Part shown: one piece after another, positions 8,952 through 17,291 of the stretch
How the letters are laid out: every line of letters starts with the position of its first letter
How positions within the stretch are numbered: position 1 is the stretch's first letter
Source: Candidatus Stoquefichus massiliensis AP9
GTDB lineage: Bacteria > Bacillota_I > Bacilli_A > Erysipelotrichales > Coprobacillaceae
Length of the DNA: 64,000 bases
Direction of reading: 5' to 3'
NCBI RefSeq assembly: GCF_000455285.1
Contig: NZ_HG005290.1
Location: forward strand, 147,901 to 211,900
Notes under the pieces: model-generated
The model's input: only the letters and a program-made list of their open reading frames with translations
The model's database searches: none
Told to the model about the DNA's origin: nothing
Position numbers and translations under genes: made by a program

Positions 8952-8982
8952 AAAAAAAGATGCATATCATGTTATGCATCTT
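8952..8982 (-). terminator. Terminator of the pyr operon
   Basis: Perfect 9-bp stem AAGATGCAT/ATGCATCTT (8957-8965 with 8974-8982), followed on the minus strand by a run of seven T. It overlaps the pyrD stop. Confidence 0.85.
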
Positions 8983-9898
8983 AGTATTGATGAGATTTTC
9001 CAACAATTTCGTTTATATCTTTAATTCCCATTTCATCAAGTAAATCATTCATTTCTTGTACAATTTTTGGACACGCATAAGGATCAACTAGATTTTGACA
9101 TCCCACAGCAACAGCACTTGCTCCTGCAATCATCATTTCAATAGCATCTTTTCCACTTGATATACCACCCATTCCAATCACTGGAATAGAAACAGCTTGT
9201 GTCACCTGATAAACCATTCTTAAGGCAACTGGAAAAATTGCTGGTCCACTATAACCACCTGTTTTATTAGCAATGATCGGCTTTCCTGTTTTAATATCAA
9301 AACGCATACCAATCATCGTATTGATCATTGTAATTCCATCAGCCCCTGCTGCTTCGACAGCTAAAGCCATAGCCACAATATCTGTAACATTTGGAGACAA
9401 TTTGACATAGACCGGCTTTGTACTGACTGCCTTAACAGCTCGTGTCACCTCAGCAGCCATTTCTGGATTAGTCCCAAATTGAATTCCACCACAATGAACA
9501 TTAGGACAAGATATATTTAATTCTAAAGCACCAACCATATCATGAGCTGATAATCTTTTGGCTGTTTCAACATAATCTTCAATACCATTACCACCAATAT
9601 TAGCAATCACTTTATCAGTATATAAAGGTCTTAATTTTTCTAATTCTTCACTAATCACAGCATCTACACCTGGATTTTGTAACCCAATTGCGTTAAGCAG
9701 TCCACTTGGTCCCTCAGCAATTCGAGGCAAAGGATTTCCATAACGTGGCTCTAATGTTGTCCCTTTTAACATCATTGAACCTAAAACATTAATATCATAA
9801 AACTTTGCAAATTCATAGCCAAAACCAAATGTCCCACTTGCTGGAATAACAGGATTTTTCATATCTAATCCTGGTAATTTTACTCTTAAATTAGCCAT
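8981..9898 (-). CDS. pyrD: Dihydroorotate dehydrogenase B, catalytic (FMN) subunit
   Basis: Fourth step of UMP synthesis: dihydroorotate to orotate, with electrons passed through PyrK to NAD+. The 305-residue class 1B enzyme has the FMN-barrel start [16 protein letters not shown] and the catalytic-Cys segment [17 protein letters not shown] near residue 130. The FMN-phosphate motifs [19 protein letters not shown] and [12 protein letters not shown] follow. I use ATG 9898 (SD AGGTGA, 7-base spacing); this overlaps the pyrK stop by 8 bases. Presence of PyrK directly upstream fits the NAD-dependent heterotetramer (PyrD2K2). Last gene before the terminator. Confidence 0.97.
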   Translation of the reverse strand: MANLRVKLPGLDMKNPVIPASGTFGFGYEFAKFYDINVLGSMMLKGTTLEPRYGNPLPRIAEGPSGLLNAIGLQNPGVDAVISEELEKLRPLYTDKVIANIGGNGIEDYVETAKRLSAHDMVGALELNISCPNVHCGGIQFGTNPEMAAEVTRAVKAVSTKPVYVKLSPNVTDIVAMALAVEAAGADGITMINTMIGMRFDIKTGKPIIANKTGGYSGPAIFPVALRMVYQVTQAVSIPVIGMGGISSGKDAIEMMIAGASAVAVGCQNLVDPYACPKIVQEMNDLLDEMGIKDINEIVGKSHQY

Positions 9899-10649
9899 TG
9901 ACAATCACCTCACTTGAATGTAATACTGGTCCTTCAACACAAATTCTTTTATATGGTTTTGTTTTGACTTTACATGAGCATCCCATACATGCTCCAAAAC
10001 CACAACCCATTCTGGCTTCAAAAGATAGATAGCCTTTATCCGGACACTCTAAAACTAATGCATCTAACATTTTTTCAGGACCACAAGCATAATAAACATC
10101 CATGTCTATCTCATGTTTCTTTAAAACATCAACAACAGTCCCTTTATCACCTAAACTGCCATCCATAGTAGCAATGAATGTGGGACAAAGTTTTTCAAAT
10201 TCCTTCTGATAAAAAACTGCATCTTTTGTATTAAATCCTAGGATTGCTGTGACTTTTACACCCTTTGCTAATAAATCTTTTGTTAATTTATACATTGGCG
10301 GAACACCTAATCCTCCACCTATTACAACAGCATTTTGATAATCCAAATCATCAAAACCATTTCCTAAACCAGTTAAACAATCTAACTGATCTCCAATTTG
10401 TTTTTCTGAAAGAATCTTTGTACCTTCTCCTACGACTCTAAAAATAATTGTTATATGATTCTTATCATAATCACAAATACTCATAGGTCTTCTTAAATAA
10501 GGTTGTAAAGAATCATTAATCTTAATATTAATAAATTGACCTGGTGTTGTAACATAAGATGCTGATTCCCCTTCTAAAACCATTTCATAAACATCCTTCA
10601 CAAGTTCTTTCTTTGATATAATAGTCATTATTCCCTGATAATGTGCCAC
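9891..10649 (-). CDS. pyrK: Dihydroorotate dehydrogenase B, electron-transfer subunit
   Basis: FAD/[2Fe-2S] subunit that links PyrD to NAD+. Ferredoxin-reductase-like fold: FAD-binding [12 protein letters not shown] near residue 55, NAD-binding [15 protein letters not shown] near 108. The C-terminal cluster motif is [14 protein letters not shown] followed by RICVEGPV, giving the four Cys ligands. It has 252 residues, starting at GTG 10649 with GGAGG eight bases upstream inside the pyrC 3' end. The pyrC stop and this start abut with no gap. Confidence 0.96.
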   Translation of the reverse strand: MAHYQGIMTIISKKELVKDVYEMVLEGESASYVTTPGQFINIKINDSLQPYLRRPMSICDYDKNHITIIFRVVGEGTKILSEKQIGDQLDCLTGLGNGFDDLDYQNAVVIGGGLGVPPMYKLTKDLLAKGVKVTAILGFNTKDAVFYQKEFEKLCPTFIATMDGSLGDKGTVVDVLKKHEIDMDVYYACGPEKMLDALVLECPDKGYLSFEARMGCGFGACMGCSCKVKTKPYKRICVEGPVLHSSEVIVNG

Positions 10650-11924
10650 TTACATTTCCTCCATTTCTATCATTTTTCCATTAATAATATTTGCAACTAA
10701 CTTTCCCTGACATGTTACTCCAAGAAATGGTGTATTTATAGATTTAGAACGAATATCTTTTTCTTCAATAACAAATGATTTTTCTAAATCGAATATACAT
10801 AAATTAGCAATAGCTCCTACTTCAACAGTTCCTTTTAACCTTAAAACATGAGCCGGTCCTGTTGTTAAAGCATCTAAAATTGTTTCAAGTTTCACGAGAT
10901 TCTTTTGTACAAGATATGTATAAAGCAATGGAAAAGCATGTTGAATTCCAATAATCCCAAATGGTGCATCCTGAATAGGACGATTTTTTTCTTCTCTTGC
11001 ATGAGGAGCATGATCGGTTGCAATAACTTTAATTGTTTGATCATTTAATCCTCGAATAAGAGCTTGATGGTCCTCCTTTGAACGAAGTGGTGGATTCATT
11101 TTATAATTTGGATGACAATCTCGAATATTTTCTTCTGTCAAAATCAAATGATGTGGTGATGCTTCACCAGAAACAGGCAAGCCATCTTTTTTAGCCTGTC
11201 TCAATAATTCTACAGTTTCTAAAGTCGAAATGTGACATACATGATAGCGATTGTGATAATGACGTACAAGTTCTAAATCTCTTGCAACCTGTTTATATTC
11301 AGAAGCACTGTTAATTCCAACAAGATGATGCTTTTTTGCATAAAGACCATCATGAATACATCCACCCTGCAGTTCACTTTCATCTTCACAATGAGCAACA
11401 ATAATAGAATCTATATTACTTGCCAACTGCATTGCCAAATCCATCATTTCATCACTTTGGACACCCTTTCCATCATCCGAGAATCCTAAAACTATATCTT
11501 CCTCAACAATATGAGCCATATCTACTAATTCTTTTCCTTTTAGATCTGTTGTAATTGCACTATATGTATAAACATTCACATGCGCATCTTTTTCAACACG
11601 TTTTTGAAAATCATGAATAGTGTCTAAATCATCCATACAAGGCTGTGTATTTGCCATTGCAACAACTGTCCCATAACCACCATATAATGCACTTAAGCTT
11701 CCACTCGCAATTGTCTCCTTGTATTCAAATCCTGGTTCTCTTAAATGGACATGCATATCAATAAAGTTATGAGAGACCATTTTACCTTTCAAATCATATG
11801 TAGGTATATTTTTTTCAATATTTTGAGCAATTTCAGTAATCACCCCATCCTCAATCAAAATATCGACAATTTGAAACTTTTGATTTCTATATAAATTTGC
11901 ATTTTTTAATAAATAATTATTCAT
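10650..11924 (-). CDS. pyrC: Dihydroorotase, class I
   Basis: Third step of UMP synthesis, cyclising carbamoyl-aspartate. Amidohydrolase barrel of 424 residues with the zinc motif DMHVHLREPGFEYKET near 57. Metal/substrate sites include GFSDDGKGVQ, VAHCEDESEL and VCHISTLET, and the catalytic ATDHAPHAREEK lies near 303. Length and motifs fit the class I (long) bacterial enzyme. Its ATG overlaps the pyrB stop by 8 bases (ATGAATAA), implying coupled translation. Confidence 0.97.
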   Translation of the reverse strand: MNNYLLKNANLYRNQKFQIVDILIEDGVITEIAQNIEKNIPTYDLKGKMVSHNFIDMHVHLREPGFEYKETIASGSLSALYGGYGTVVAMANTQPCMDDLDTIHDFQKRVEKDAHVNVYTYSAITTDLKGKELVDMAHIVEEDIVLGFSDDGKGVQSDEMMDLAMQLASNIDSIIVAHCEDESELQGGCIHDGLYAKKHHLVGINSASEYKQVARDLELVRHYHNRYHVCHISTLETVELLRQAKKDGLPVSGEASPHHLILTEENIRDCHPNYKMNPPLRSKEDHQALIRGLNDQTIKVIATDHAPHAREEKNRPIQDAPFGIIGIQHAFPLLYTYLVQKNLVKLETILDALTTGPAHVLRLKGTVEVGAIANLCIFDLEKSFVIEEKDIRSKSINTPFLGVTCQGKLVANIINGKMIEMEEM

Positions 11925-12789
11925 CTTCCAACACCTTATGAATCATCGCCATTCTTACAAAAACTCCATTTTTCATCTGTGTAAAAATACGACTTTTCTC
12001 ACTTTCTACGAGTTCATCTTTAATTTCAACATCTCTATTAATAGGAGCAGGATGCATAATAATCGCTGTATCTTTTAAACAATTATATCTTTCCTGAGAA
12101 AGACCATATATTTGATGATATTTTTCTTTAGAAAAGTTTTCATCTCCAGTATGTCTTTCATGTTGCACTCGTAATAACATAACAACATCCATCTCCTCAA
12201 TAATTTCATCAAAATCAACATAATTATAGCCATCCTGTTTATATTCTAATGGTCCAGATGTATAAACTTTCATTCCTAATCGCTGCATCACATCATAATT
12301 AGAATGAGCAACTCTTGAATGTAAGATATCACCAACAATAACCACCTTTAATCCTTCAAAATAACCAAATTCTTCTTTGATTGTCATTAAATCCAATAAT
12401 GATTGAGAAGGATGATTTCCTTTTCCATCACCTGCATTTAACACTGGTACGTTCAACCCAGTCAATTGTTTGTAATAATCCTCATCAGTATGACGAATAA
12501 CTAATACATCACAGCCAATACTTTCAAATAATTTACAAGTATCATATAAGGTCTCACCTTTTTTTAAACTTGAATTACTTGCTTCAAAATTTTGTGTACG
12601 ACACCCCAAATTACCAGCAGCCATATCAAAACTGTAATGCGTTCTTGTTGATGGTTCAAAAAATAAATTTGCAACAACCTTTTTTTGTTGATAATTGATT
12701 TCTTTGCCATTCTTAAAGGCAATAGCCTCATCAATAAGATCATTAATTTCCTCTAGACTTAAATCACTTAAATTGAAAATATTTTTCAT
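11917..12789 (-). CDS. pyrB: Aspartate carbamoyltransferase, catalytic chain
   Basis: Second step of UMP synthesis: carbamoyl phosphate plus aspartate. The 290-residue protein has the carbamoyl-phosphate loop FFEPSTRTHYSFD near residue 45, VLVIRHTDED, LNAGDGKGNHPSQSLLD near 130 and HPAPINRDVEI near 255. No regulatory chain (pyrI) is present, as in other Firmicutes. First gene of pyrB-C-K-D. The genes for carbamoyl phosphate synthase, pyrE, pyrF and pyrR are not in the window. ATG 12789 follows GGAAGGAG. Confidence 0.97.
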   Translation of the reverse strand: MKNIFNLSDLSLEEINDLIDEAIAFKNGKEINYQQKKVVANLFFEPSTRTHYSFDMAAGNLGCRTQNFEASNSSLKKGETLYDTCKLFESIGCDVLVIRHTDEDYYKQLTGLNVPVLNAGDGKGNHPSQSLLDLMTIKEEFGYFEGLKVVIVGDILHSRVAHSNYDVMQRLGMKVYTSGPLEYKQDGYNYVDFDEIIEEMDVVMLLRVQHERHTGDENFSKEKYHQIYGLSQERYNCLKDTAIIMHPAPINRDVEIKDELVESEKSRIFTQMKNGVFVRMAMIHKVLEDE

Positions 12790-12803
12790 GTCTTTCTCCT
12801 TCC

Positions 12804-12854
12804 AAAAAAAATATACCTTTTTGGTATATTCCTTTTTATGAATAGATATACCTT
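12804..12854 (-). promoter_or_regulatory. Attenuator-like leader of the pyr operon
   Basis: In the ~75-base leader, AAUAUACC (12830-12823) can pair with the following GGUAUAUU (12817-12810) to form an 8-bp hairpin directly followed by six U: a terminator just before the pyrB SD. The same AAUAUACC can instead pair with an earlier GGUAUAUC (12852-12845), a mutually exclusive antiterminator. The PyrR-binding loop sequence known from Bacillus is not recognisable, so the sensing mechanism is open. Confidence 0.6.
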
Positions 12855-12864
12855 TATCTTTAAT

Positions 12865-12893
12865 ATCATATCAAATGTATAATATTTTGACAA
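12865..12893 (-). promoter_or_regulatory. SigA promoter of the pyr operon
   Basis: Minus-strand TTGTCA (12893-12888), 17-base spacer, TATGAT (12870-12865). It lies just after the coaD stop, so pyrB-C-K-D can be transcribed apart from the upstream genes. Confidence 0.7.
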
Positions 12894-12899
12894 TTTATT

Positions 12900-13376
12900 C
12901 TATTCATTTATTTTTCTTTTTAATGCTTTTTCTACAACTGCAGGAACAAGTCCTCTGACACTATGATGATGTGATGCAATTTCTTTAACAGAAGATGATG
13001 AAATAAAAGAATGATTTGGTCTTGTCATCAAAAAAACCATATCCACACTATCATCTAAATATTGATTAGAAAAAGCCAATTGGAGTTCATACTCAAAATC
13101 CATTGTTGCTCGTAACCCACGAACTAAAACAGAAGCGCCTACTTCTTTCGCATATTCTACTGCTAATGCTGAACTGCTATCCACAGTAACATTATCAAAT
13201 TTCTCTGTAACTGCTTTCAATAAGACCAATCTTTCTTCTAAATCAAACATTGTTGTTTTATTGGGATTTTCAAAAATAGTCACATATAAATGTTCATACA
13301 TAAGACTTGCTCTTTCAATAATATCTAAATGTCCATTAGTTACGGGATCAAATGTTCCTGCATAAACTGCTTTCAT
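12900..13376 (-). CDS. coaD: Phosphopantetheine adenylyltransferase
   Basis: Penultimate step of coenzyme A synthesis: ATP plus 4'-phosphopantetheine gives dephospho-CoA. Nucleotidyltransferase fold of 158 residues: GTFDPVTNGHLDIIERA (residues 7-23, with the HxGH-like TNGH), VRGLRATMDFEYELQLA near 88 and FISSSSVKEIA near 124. ATG 13376 follows AAGGAGT. It lies four bases after rsmD, matching the ylbH-ylbI pair of Bacillus. Confidence 0.97.
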   Translation of the reverse strand: MKAVYAGTFDPVTNGHLDIIERASLMYEHLYVTIFENPNKTTMFDLEERLVLLKAVTEKFDNVTVDSSSALAVEYAKEVGASVLVRGLRATMDFEYELQLAFSNQYLDDSVDMVFLMTRPNHSFISSSSVKEIASHHHSVRGLVPAVVEKALKRKINE

Positions 13377-13380
13377 CTTC

Positions 13381-13932
13381 TTACTCCTTATATTCTATAA
13401 TCTGTAATGTTGTTATTCCATACGACTGTTGCTTCTTTAAAACAAATGGTGTTTTGATTTCAATAACTTCCTCTATCAAATCTTCAATAATAATAACACA
13501 ATTATTTTGTAGCATATGATGATGTGCCATATATTGAATAATTTCTTGATTGATTTTCATTCCATAAGGTGGATCCAAGAAAACCAAATCAAATTTTAAA
13601 TTCTCTTGTGCAAATAATTGTAATGCTTTTTGATAATCCATTTTATAAACTTCTGTCACATCTTCAATCTTTAAACTCTTTATATTTTCTTTTATTGTCG
13701 CAAATGCTTTATATTGCTTATCAACACAATAAAGTTTATCAATACCACGACTCAAAGCCTCAATACCTAACCCCCCACTGCCACTAAACAAATCCAAACA
13801 TACTCCACCATCAAAGTAAGGACCAATCATATTAAATAGATTCTCTTTATTTTTATCAGTTGTTGATCTTGTTAAATGAGAATCAACACTTTTCAATTGT
13901 CGACTTCTATATTTTCCAGCTACTACTCTCAT
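13381..13932 (-). CDS. rsmD: 16S rRNA (guanine966-N2)-methyltransferase
   Basis: Methylates G966 of 16S rRNA. The 183 residues start with the family signature MRVVAGKYRSRQLK. The SAM-binding LDLFSGSGGLGIEALSRG lies near 45, and the catalytic FLDPPYG lies near 115. I use ATG 13932 (SD GAGGTAAAT) rather than an upstream in-frame codon. It is in a conserved block with ylbF upstream and coaD downstream. Confidence 0.95.
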   Translation of the reverse strand: MRVVAGKYRSRQLKSVDSHLTRSTTDKNKENLFNMIGPYFDGGVCLDLFSGSGGLGIEALSRGIDKLYCVDKQYKAFATIKENIKSLKIEDVTEVYKMDYQKALQLFAQENLKFDLVFLDPPYGMKINQEIIQYMAHHHMLQNNCVIIIEDLIEEVIEIKTPFVLKKQQSYGITTLQIIEYKE

Positions 13933-13939
13933 ATTTACC

Positions 13940-14287
13940 TCACAATGTAAACCTGTCCAAAACAAGTTCATCACTAATATTTGCAAAAACCATCTGTGTG
14001 ATTTCCTCTAAAAGATCATTTAAATGATGATAAGCCTGATAATAATCTGTTATCTTTTGATTTTGAGATATTTCACTATTTAATTCTTTTAACTTTTCTC
14101 TCATTTCTTTCAATTCATCTTCACTTGAATATGCTTTTATACGCAAATAATCTTCCTGAAGAATCTGATGTCTTGATACTAATGCAAGAGTCGTCTCATC
14201 ATATAACTCCCTTTCAGTTTGACAATAATTCAGGAATACCTCATCTACTATAATATTCTCAATAAGTTCATCTATTTCTTTATACAT
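13940..14287 (-). CDS. ylbF: YlbF family protein (Y-complex type regulator)
   Basis: 115-residue, almost fully helical protein of the Com_YlbF family. In Bacillus YlbF works with YmcA and YaaT, binding RNase Y and affecting mRNA maturation, competence and sporulation. Visible: acidic N-terminal helix, LRIKAYSSEDELKEMREKLKELNSEI in the middle, and YQAYHHLNDLLEEITQMVFANIS near the end. Starts at ATG 14287 (SD AGGAG). The call rests on the helix pattern and on the ylbD-ylbE-ylbF-rsmD-coaD gene order. Confidence 0.82.
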   Translation of the reverse strand: MYKEIDELIENIIVDEVFLNYCQTERELYDETTLALVSRHQILQEDYLRIKAYSSEDELKEMREKLKELNSEISQNQKITDYYQAYHHLNDLLEEITQMVFANISDELVLDRFTL

Positions 14288-14295
14288 TTTTTCTC

Positions 14296-14481
14296 CTATA
14301 ATAACATTTCTAACATTTGAAGCATTGTTCCTACTTTTTCAATGCGATCAGCTAATGTTAGTTTATTTTCAATACGATATTGCTCCATCATTGTTGGAAA
14401 TTCTTGTGGATAGCGTGAAAGAATAAGATACCATTTAGGATGTAATCTTAAATACATCCTCATTTCATCATTAATCATCAT
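14296..14481 (-). CDS. ylbE: YlbE-like protein
   Basis: Small protein of about 61 residues with MYLRLHPKWYLILSRYPQEFP, the pattern of the YlbE-like family (unknown function, near ylbD in Bacilli). I choose the ATG pair at 14481/14478, which overlaps the ylbD stop (ATGATGATTAA) and suggests coupled translation. A longer start at 14511 would lie deeper within ylbD and has no good SD. The C-terminal half is a leucine/methionine-rich helix (DRIEKVGTMLQMLEMLL). Confidence 0.7.
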   Translation of the reverse strand: MMINDEMRMYLRLHPKWYLILSRYPQEFPTMMEQYRIENKLTLADRIEKVGTMLQMLEMLL

Positions 14482-14779
14482 ACCATTGCTTTGTCTGAGT
14501 TTTTGGTTCATCTTTCACAACAAAACCACTCACTAAATCCAATACTTTTTGAATACCTTCAAAACTCTTTGACAAAGCATCTAAATCAACATTCTTAACA
14601 ATATCTAAAATTCCTGTTAAATCAACTTGTGACTTTTTATATGGTTCCCACATTTTATCATCTTCACCATATAAAACATAGAATTCATACAACTGCTGCC
14701 AAGTATATCTTCCCTTAATAACTTCCTCTTTAATCGAAGGAATCGTTCGTACAAAAGCTTTAAAATCATCTATTTCCAT
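14471..14779 (-). CDS. ylbD: YlbD-like putative spore coat protein
   Basis: 102 residues beginning MEIDDFKAFVRTIPSIKEEV, with KGRYTWQQLYEFYVLYGEDD near residue 22. This matches the YlbD family, which is annotated as a coat protein in Bacillus. The middle has a helical stretch (IVKNVDLDALSKSFEGIQKVLDLV). ATG 14779 follows AGGTGAGAAT. The role is by family and gene order only. Confidence 0.75.
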   Translation of the reverse strand: MEIDDFKAFVRTIPSIKEEVIKGRYTWQQLYEFYVLYGEDDKMWEPYKKSQVDLTGILDIVKNVDLDALSKSFEGIQKVLDLVSGFVVKDEPKTQTKQWYDD

Positions 14780-14810
14780 ATTCTCACCTATACTAGAATA
14801 TGCAAATAAA

Positions 14811-16022
14811 CTAAATATGTTCTTTTAACTGATCTCGATTATACTTAGCGATAATTGACTGTGCAACACCTAAGCCTATCATACCTGCCCAAGTTGATGA
14901 TCCTCCAGAAGAAATTAGTAACAAGGGAACCCCAGTCATTGGGATCAAACCAGATACACCACCTACATTAACCAGTAAATGGGTAAAGAAATAAAGACCA
15001 ACACCATATAATATAATTTTACTCTTTGTTTCTTTAACTTTTAATCCATAATTAAACATCTTAAAAATAATAATACAATAAGGAATCAAAAACAATAAAA
15101 AACCAACCAATCCTAATTCCTCATAAATAATAGCAACAATAAAATCATTATGAGATTCAGGAATAAAACCATATTTTTGCTGCGAAGCACCAAACCCCTT
15201 ACCTATTAAACCACCATTAGAAAAAGCAACCATTGAATTAATCAATTGCCATCCATCACCTTCAATATCCCCTAAAGGATTTAACCAAGTACTAATTCTT
15301 CCTAACTGATGAGGTTTCAATATGAAAGTCGCTCCAAAAACAAAAGCAAGAATACCTATTCCCAATATAATTAAAGATAGTTTTTTATATTTAGAATAAT
15401 AAGTTTTAGGTGTAATAAAAAACAACATCATACACATAAACCCAAGAACTAAAGCACTACCCAAATCTTTTTGAACAAAACCTATAATGATAAATGCAAA
15501 TAAGATTGCTAGAATTGGTCTTAGTACACAATACCATAGTTTTCTTTTCTGCAACTCTTCTTTTTTGTTTCTAGAAATATTCTTTGGAATTTGACAATAC
15601 TCTTCAATTTCTCCAAAATGAAAAGAGAGATAAAGAATCATAATGACTTTCATAAATTCAGCAGGTTGAACTGTAAAAGAACCAATATGTATCCATGCAT
15701 GGGATCCCTTAACATCTTTGAATAATAAACACGATAACAATAAAGCAATTCCTATAAAGTACCATACCCATGTTGTTGTAGAATTTACCCAACTTTTTTT
15801 AAAACACCGAGTTAGAAAAATCATAAAGCCAAACCCAGATATAACGAAAATTCCTTGTTTAACCATATTCATAGTTGCATATGTAGGTCCGTATTTGGCT
15901 GTTTGTCCAATTGATGCACTTCCAATCATAACAATTCCAAAAATAGTCAAAATCACAACACAGGCATAAATTGTCTTATCAACACCACGACTCTTAAATA
16001 TCCTTCTGATTAGGCTAATCAT
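14811..16022 (-). CDS. ftsW: SEDS-family peptidoglycan polymerase FtsW
   Basis: Integral membrane glycosyltransferase that polymerises lipid II at the division septum. About ten membrane helices in 403 residues. SEDS signatures: GSASIGQTAKYG in the first loop, FVQKDLGSALVLGFM (conserved Asp region), ESHNDFIVAIIYEELGLVG near 290, and MTGVPLLLISSGGSSTWAGMIG near 360. FtsW rather than RodA or SpoVE is favoured by the chromosomal context (upstream of the ylb cluster, as in Bacillus), but sequence alone does not fully separate them. Its ATG overlaps the stop of the UPF0223 gene (ATGA). Confidence 0.88.
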   Translation of the reverse strand: MISLIRRIFKSRGVDKTIYACVVILTIFGIVMIGSASIGQTAKYGPTYATMNMVKQGIFVISGFGFMIFLTRCFKKSWVNSTTTWVWYFIGIALLLSCLLFKDVKGSHAWIHIGSFTVQPAEFMKVIMILYLSFHFGEIEEYCQIPKNISRNKKEELQKRKLWYCVLRPILAILFAFIIIGFVQKDLGSALVLGFMCMMLFFITPKTYYSKYKKLSLIILGIGILAFVFGATFILKPHQLGRISTWLNPLGDIEGDGWQLINSMVAFSNGGLIGKGFGASQQKYGFIPESHNDFIVAIIYEELGLVGFLLFLIPYCIIIFKMFNYGLKVKETKSKIILYGVGLYFFTHLLVNVGGVSGLIPMTGVPLLLISSGGSSTWAGMIGLGVAQSIIAKYNRDQLKEHI

Positions 16023-16279
16023 CGCATGTCAATCCAATCATTTTCTTTTGCCTTTTGAAAAACACGATATATAGAATAATGTGAAACCTTTTCAAATGCT
16101 GTATCAATCTTCTTTTGTTCACTCTTTGAATCAACAACTTGAAGATACTTACGATAACAATTCATAAATTCTTCTTTTGAGATACCTTCTTCATAAGCCT
16201 GTTCTACTGCATTATATAAAGCCATCACATCAATAATGTCCTCAGTACTCCAATAAGGATCTAATGGATAATCATACAT
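16019..16279 (-). CDS. UPF0223 family protein (YktA-like)
   Basis: 86 residues starting MYDYPLDPYWSTEDIIDVMALYNAVEQAYE, the typical N-terminus of UPF0223. Helical and acidic; function unknown. ATG 16279 follows GGAAGTGAG; the longer frame to 16372 has no SD. It is the first gene of the ftsW-ylb transcription unit and is divergent from the yjcZ-like gene. Confidence 0.85.
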   Translation of the reverse strand: MYDYPLDPYWSTEDIIDVMALYNAVEQAYEEGISKEEFMNCYRKYLQVVDSKSEQKKIDTAFEKVSHYSIYRVFQKAKENDWIDMR

Positions 16280-16355
16280 TTCACTCACTTCCTTCGTTTT
16301 TTCTATTATACATGATATTCTACAAAAATAAAATAAGAATTGGGTAGAAACACTA

Positions 16356-16382
16356 GCAATTTTGTAAAACAAGAATATGTTA
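16356..16382 (+). promoter_or_regulatory. Weak SigK-like promoter before the yjcZ-like gene
   Basis: GCA (16356-16358), 15-base spacer, AATATGTTA (16374-16382), compared with ACA-N15-CATAnnnTA before cotJ and cotD. It matches one base less well in each element. Confidence 0.35.
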
Positions 16383-16402
16383 AATTGAAAGGAGGGAATT
16401 CA

Positions 16403-16612
16403 ATGAACTCTTGTTATAATTATGGAGGATGCGGATGCAATAGTTATATGCCTGCTTACGCTTGTAACCCATTTGGTTGTGGTGGATGTCAAACTTACCC
16501 AACTATGAGCTGCGGTGGTGGTTTTGGTACTGGTAGTGGATGTACTTGGTTCGCTATTGTATTAGTTGTCTTCTTATTACTCATCATCTGTGGATGTACT
16601 AAAATTTGTTAG
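16403..16612 (+). CDS. Small Cys/Gly-rich YjcZ-like sporulation membrane peptide
   Basis: 69 residues. A hydrophilic N-terminal half is very rich in Gly, Cys, Asn and Tyr (CYNYGGCGCNSYMPAYAC). A C-terminal membrane helix follows (WFAIVLVVFLLLIICGC), as in the YjcZ/YhcS-type small proteins expressed in sporulating Bacillus. Eleven or so cysteines suggest cross-linking or metal binding in the spore layers (inference). ATG 16403 follows GGAGGG. It has its own terminator and a weak SigK-like upstream motif. Confidence 0.75.
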   Translation: MNSCYNYGGCGCNSYMPAYACNPFGCGGCQTYPTMSCGGGFGTGSGCTWFAIVLVVFLLLIICGCTKIC

Positions 16613-16620
16613 TCAAAGAA

Positions 16621-16650
16621 AATATGCCAGAATTCTGGCATATTTTTTAT
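16621..16650 (+). terminator. Terminator after the yjcZ-like gene
   Basis: A fully palindromic 24-base hairpin (16621-16644, AATATGCCAGAA and its complement) followed by TTTTTA. Confidence 0.85.
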
Positions 16651-16685
16651 TTTTATGATAAAATAATTATCGCGAGGTGAACGAT

Positions 16686-17255
16686 ATGTTATTGATGAAA
16701 GATATAATTGATGATCATCATCCCCTTATTCGAGAAATTTCAAAGCCAGTTGAAATGCCAATTAGTCAGGAAGATGAACAATTATTACGTGATATGCATG
16801 AATTCCTAGTGAATTCACAAGATGATGAAATGTCTGAAAAATATGATATAAGGCCTGCTGTTGGTATAGCTGCAGTACAAGTCGGTATATTAAAAAGAAT
16901 GTGTGCTATTCATGTTCTTACATATGATGATGAAGGAAACATAAAAAAAGCTGATGATTATGGATTAGTTAATCCAAAGATTATTGCATATACTGAAAAA
17001 AAATCATATTTAAAAGATGGCGAAGGTTGCTTAAGTGTTAACGATGAAGTTGACGGTTATGTTCCTCGCTTTGCAAAAGTAACTGTTAAAGGTTATGATA
17101 TTTTCCAAAAGCAAGAAGTCACAATTGTTGCAAGAGGTTTCTTATCTATCTGTTTACAACATGAATTAGATCATTTTGATGGAAAACTTTTCTATGATCG
17201 TATTGACAAAGAACATCCAAAAGCACCTATTCCAAATGCTATAGTGGTAGATTAA
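16686..17255 (+). CDS. def: Peptide deformylase
   Basis: Removes the formyl group from nascent proteins; metal enzyme. The three motifs are present: VGIAAVQVGI (GxGLAAxQ-like) near 60, EGCLSV near 115 with the metal Cys, and LQHELDHFDG near 155 with HExDH. At 189 residues it is of the longer Gram-positive type (PDF2), with insert residues. Start at ATG 16686 (SD GAGGTG, 6 bases away) in preference to GTG 16677. It stands alone; in many Firmicutes def pairs with fmt next to priA, and neither is beside priA here. Confidence 0.95.
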   Translation: MLLMKDIIDDHHPLIREISKPVEMPISQEDEQLLRDMHEFLVNSQDDEMSEKYDIRPAVGIAAVQVGILKRMCAIHVLTYDDEGNIKKADDYGLVNPKIIAYTEKKSYLKDGEGCLSVNDEVDGYVPRFAKVTVKGYDIFQKQEVTIVARGFLSICLQHELDHFDGKLFYDRIDKEHPKAPIPNAIVVD

Positions 17256-17285
17256 AACTCTATTCTTAACAGAATAGAGTTTTTA
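17255..17285. terminator. Terminator between def and metY, usable from both sides
   Basis: 11-bp stem AAACTCTATTC/GAATAGAGTTT (17255-17265 with 17272-17282), 6-base loop, T run on the plus strand. It separates convergent genes. Confidence 0.8.
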
Positions 17286-17291
17286 TATTAA

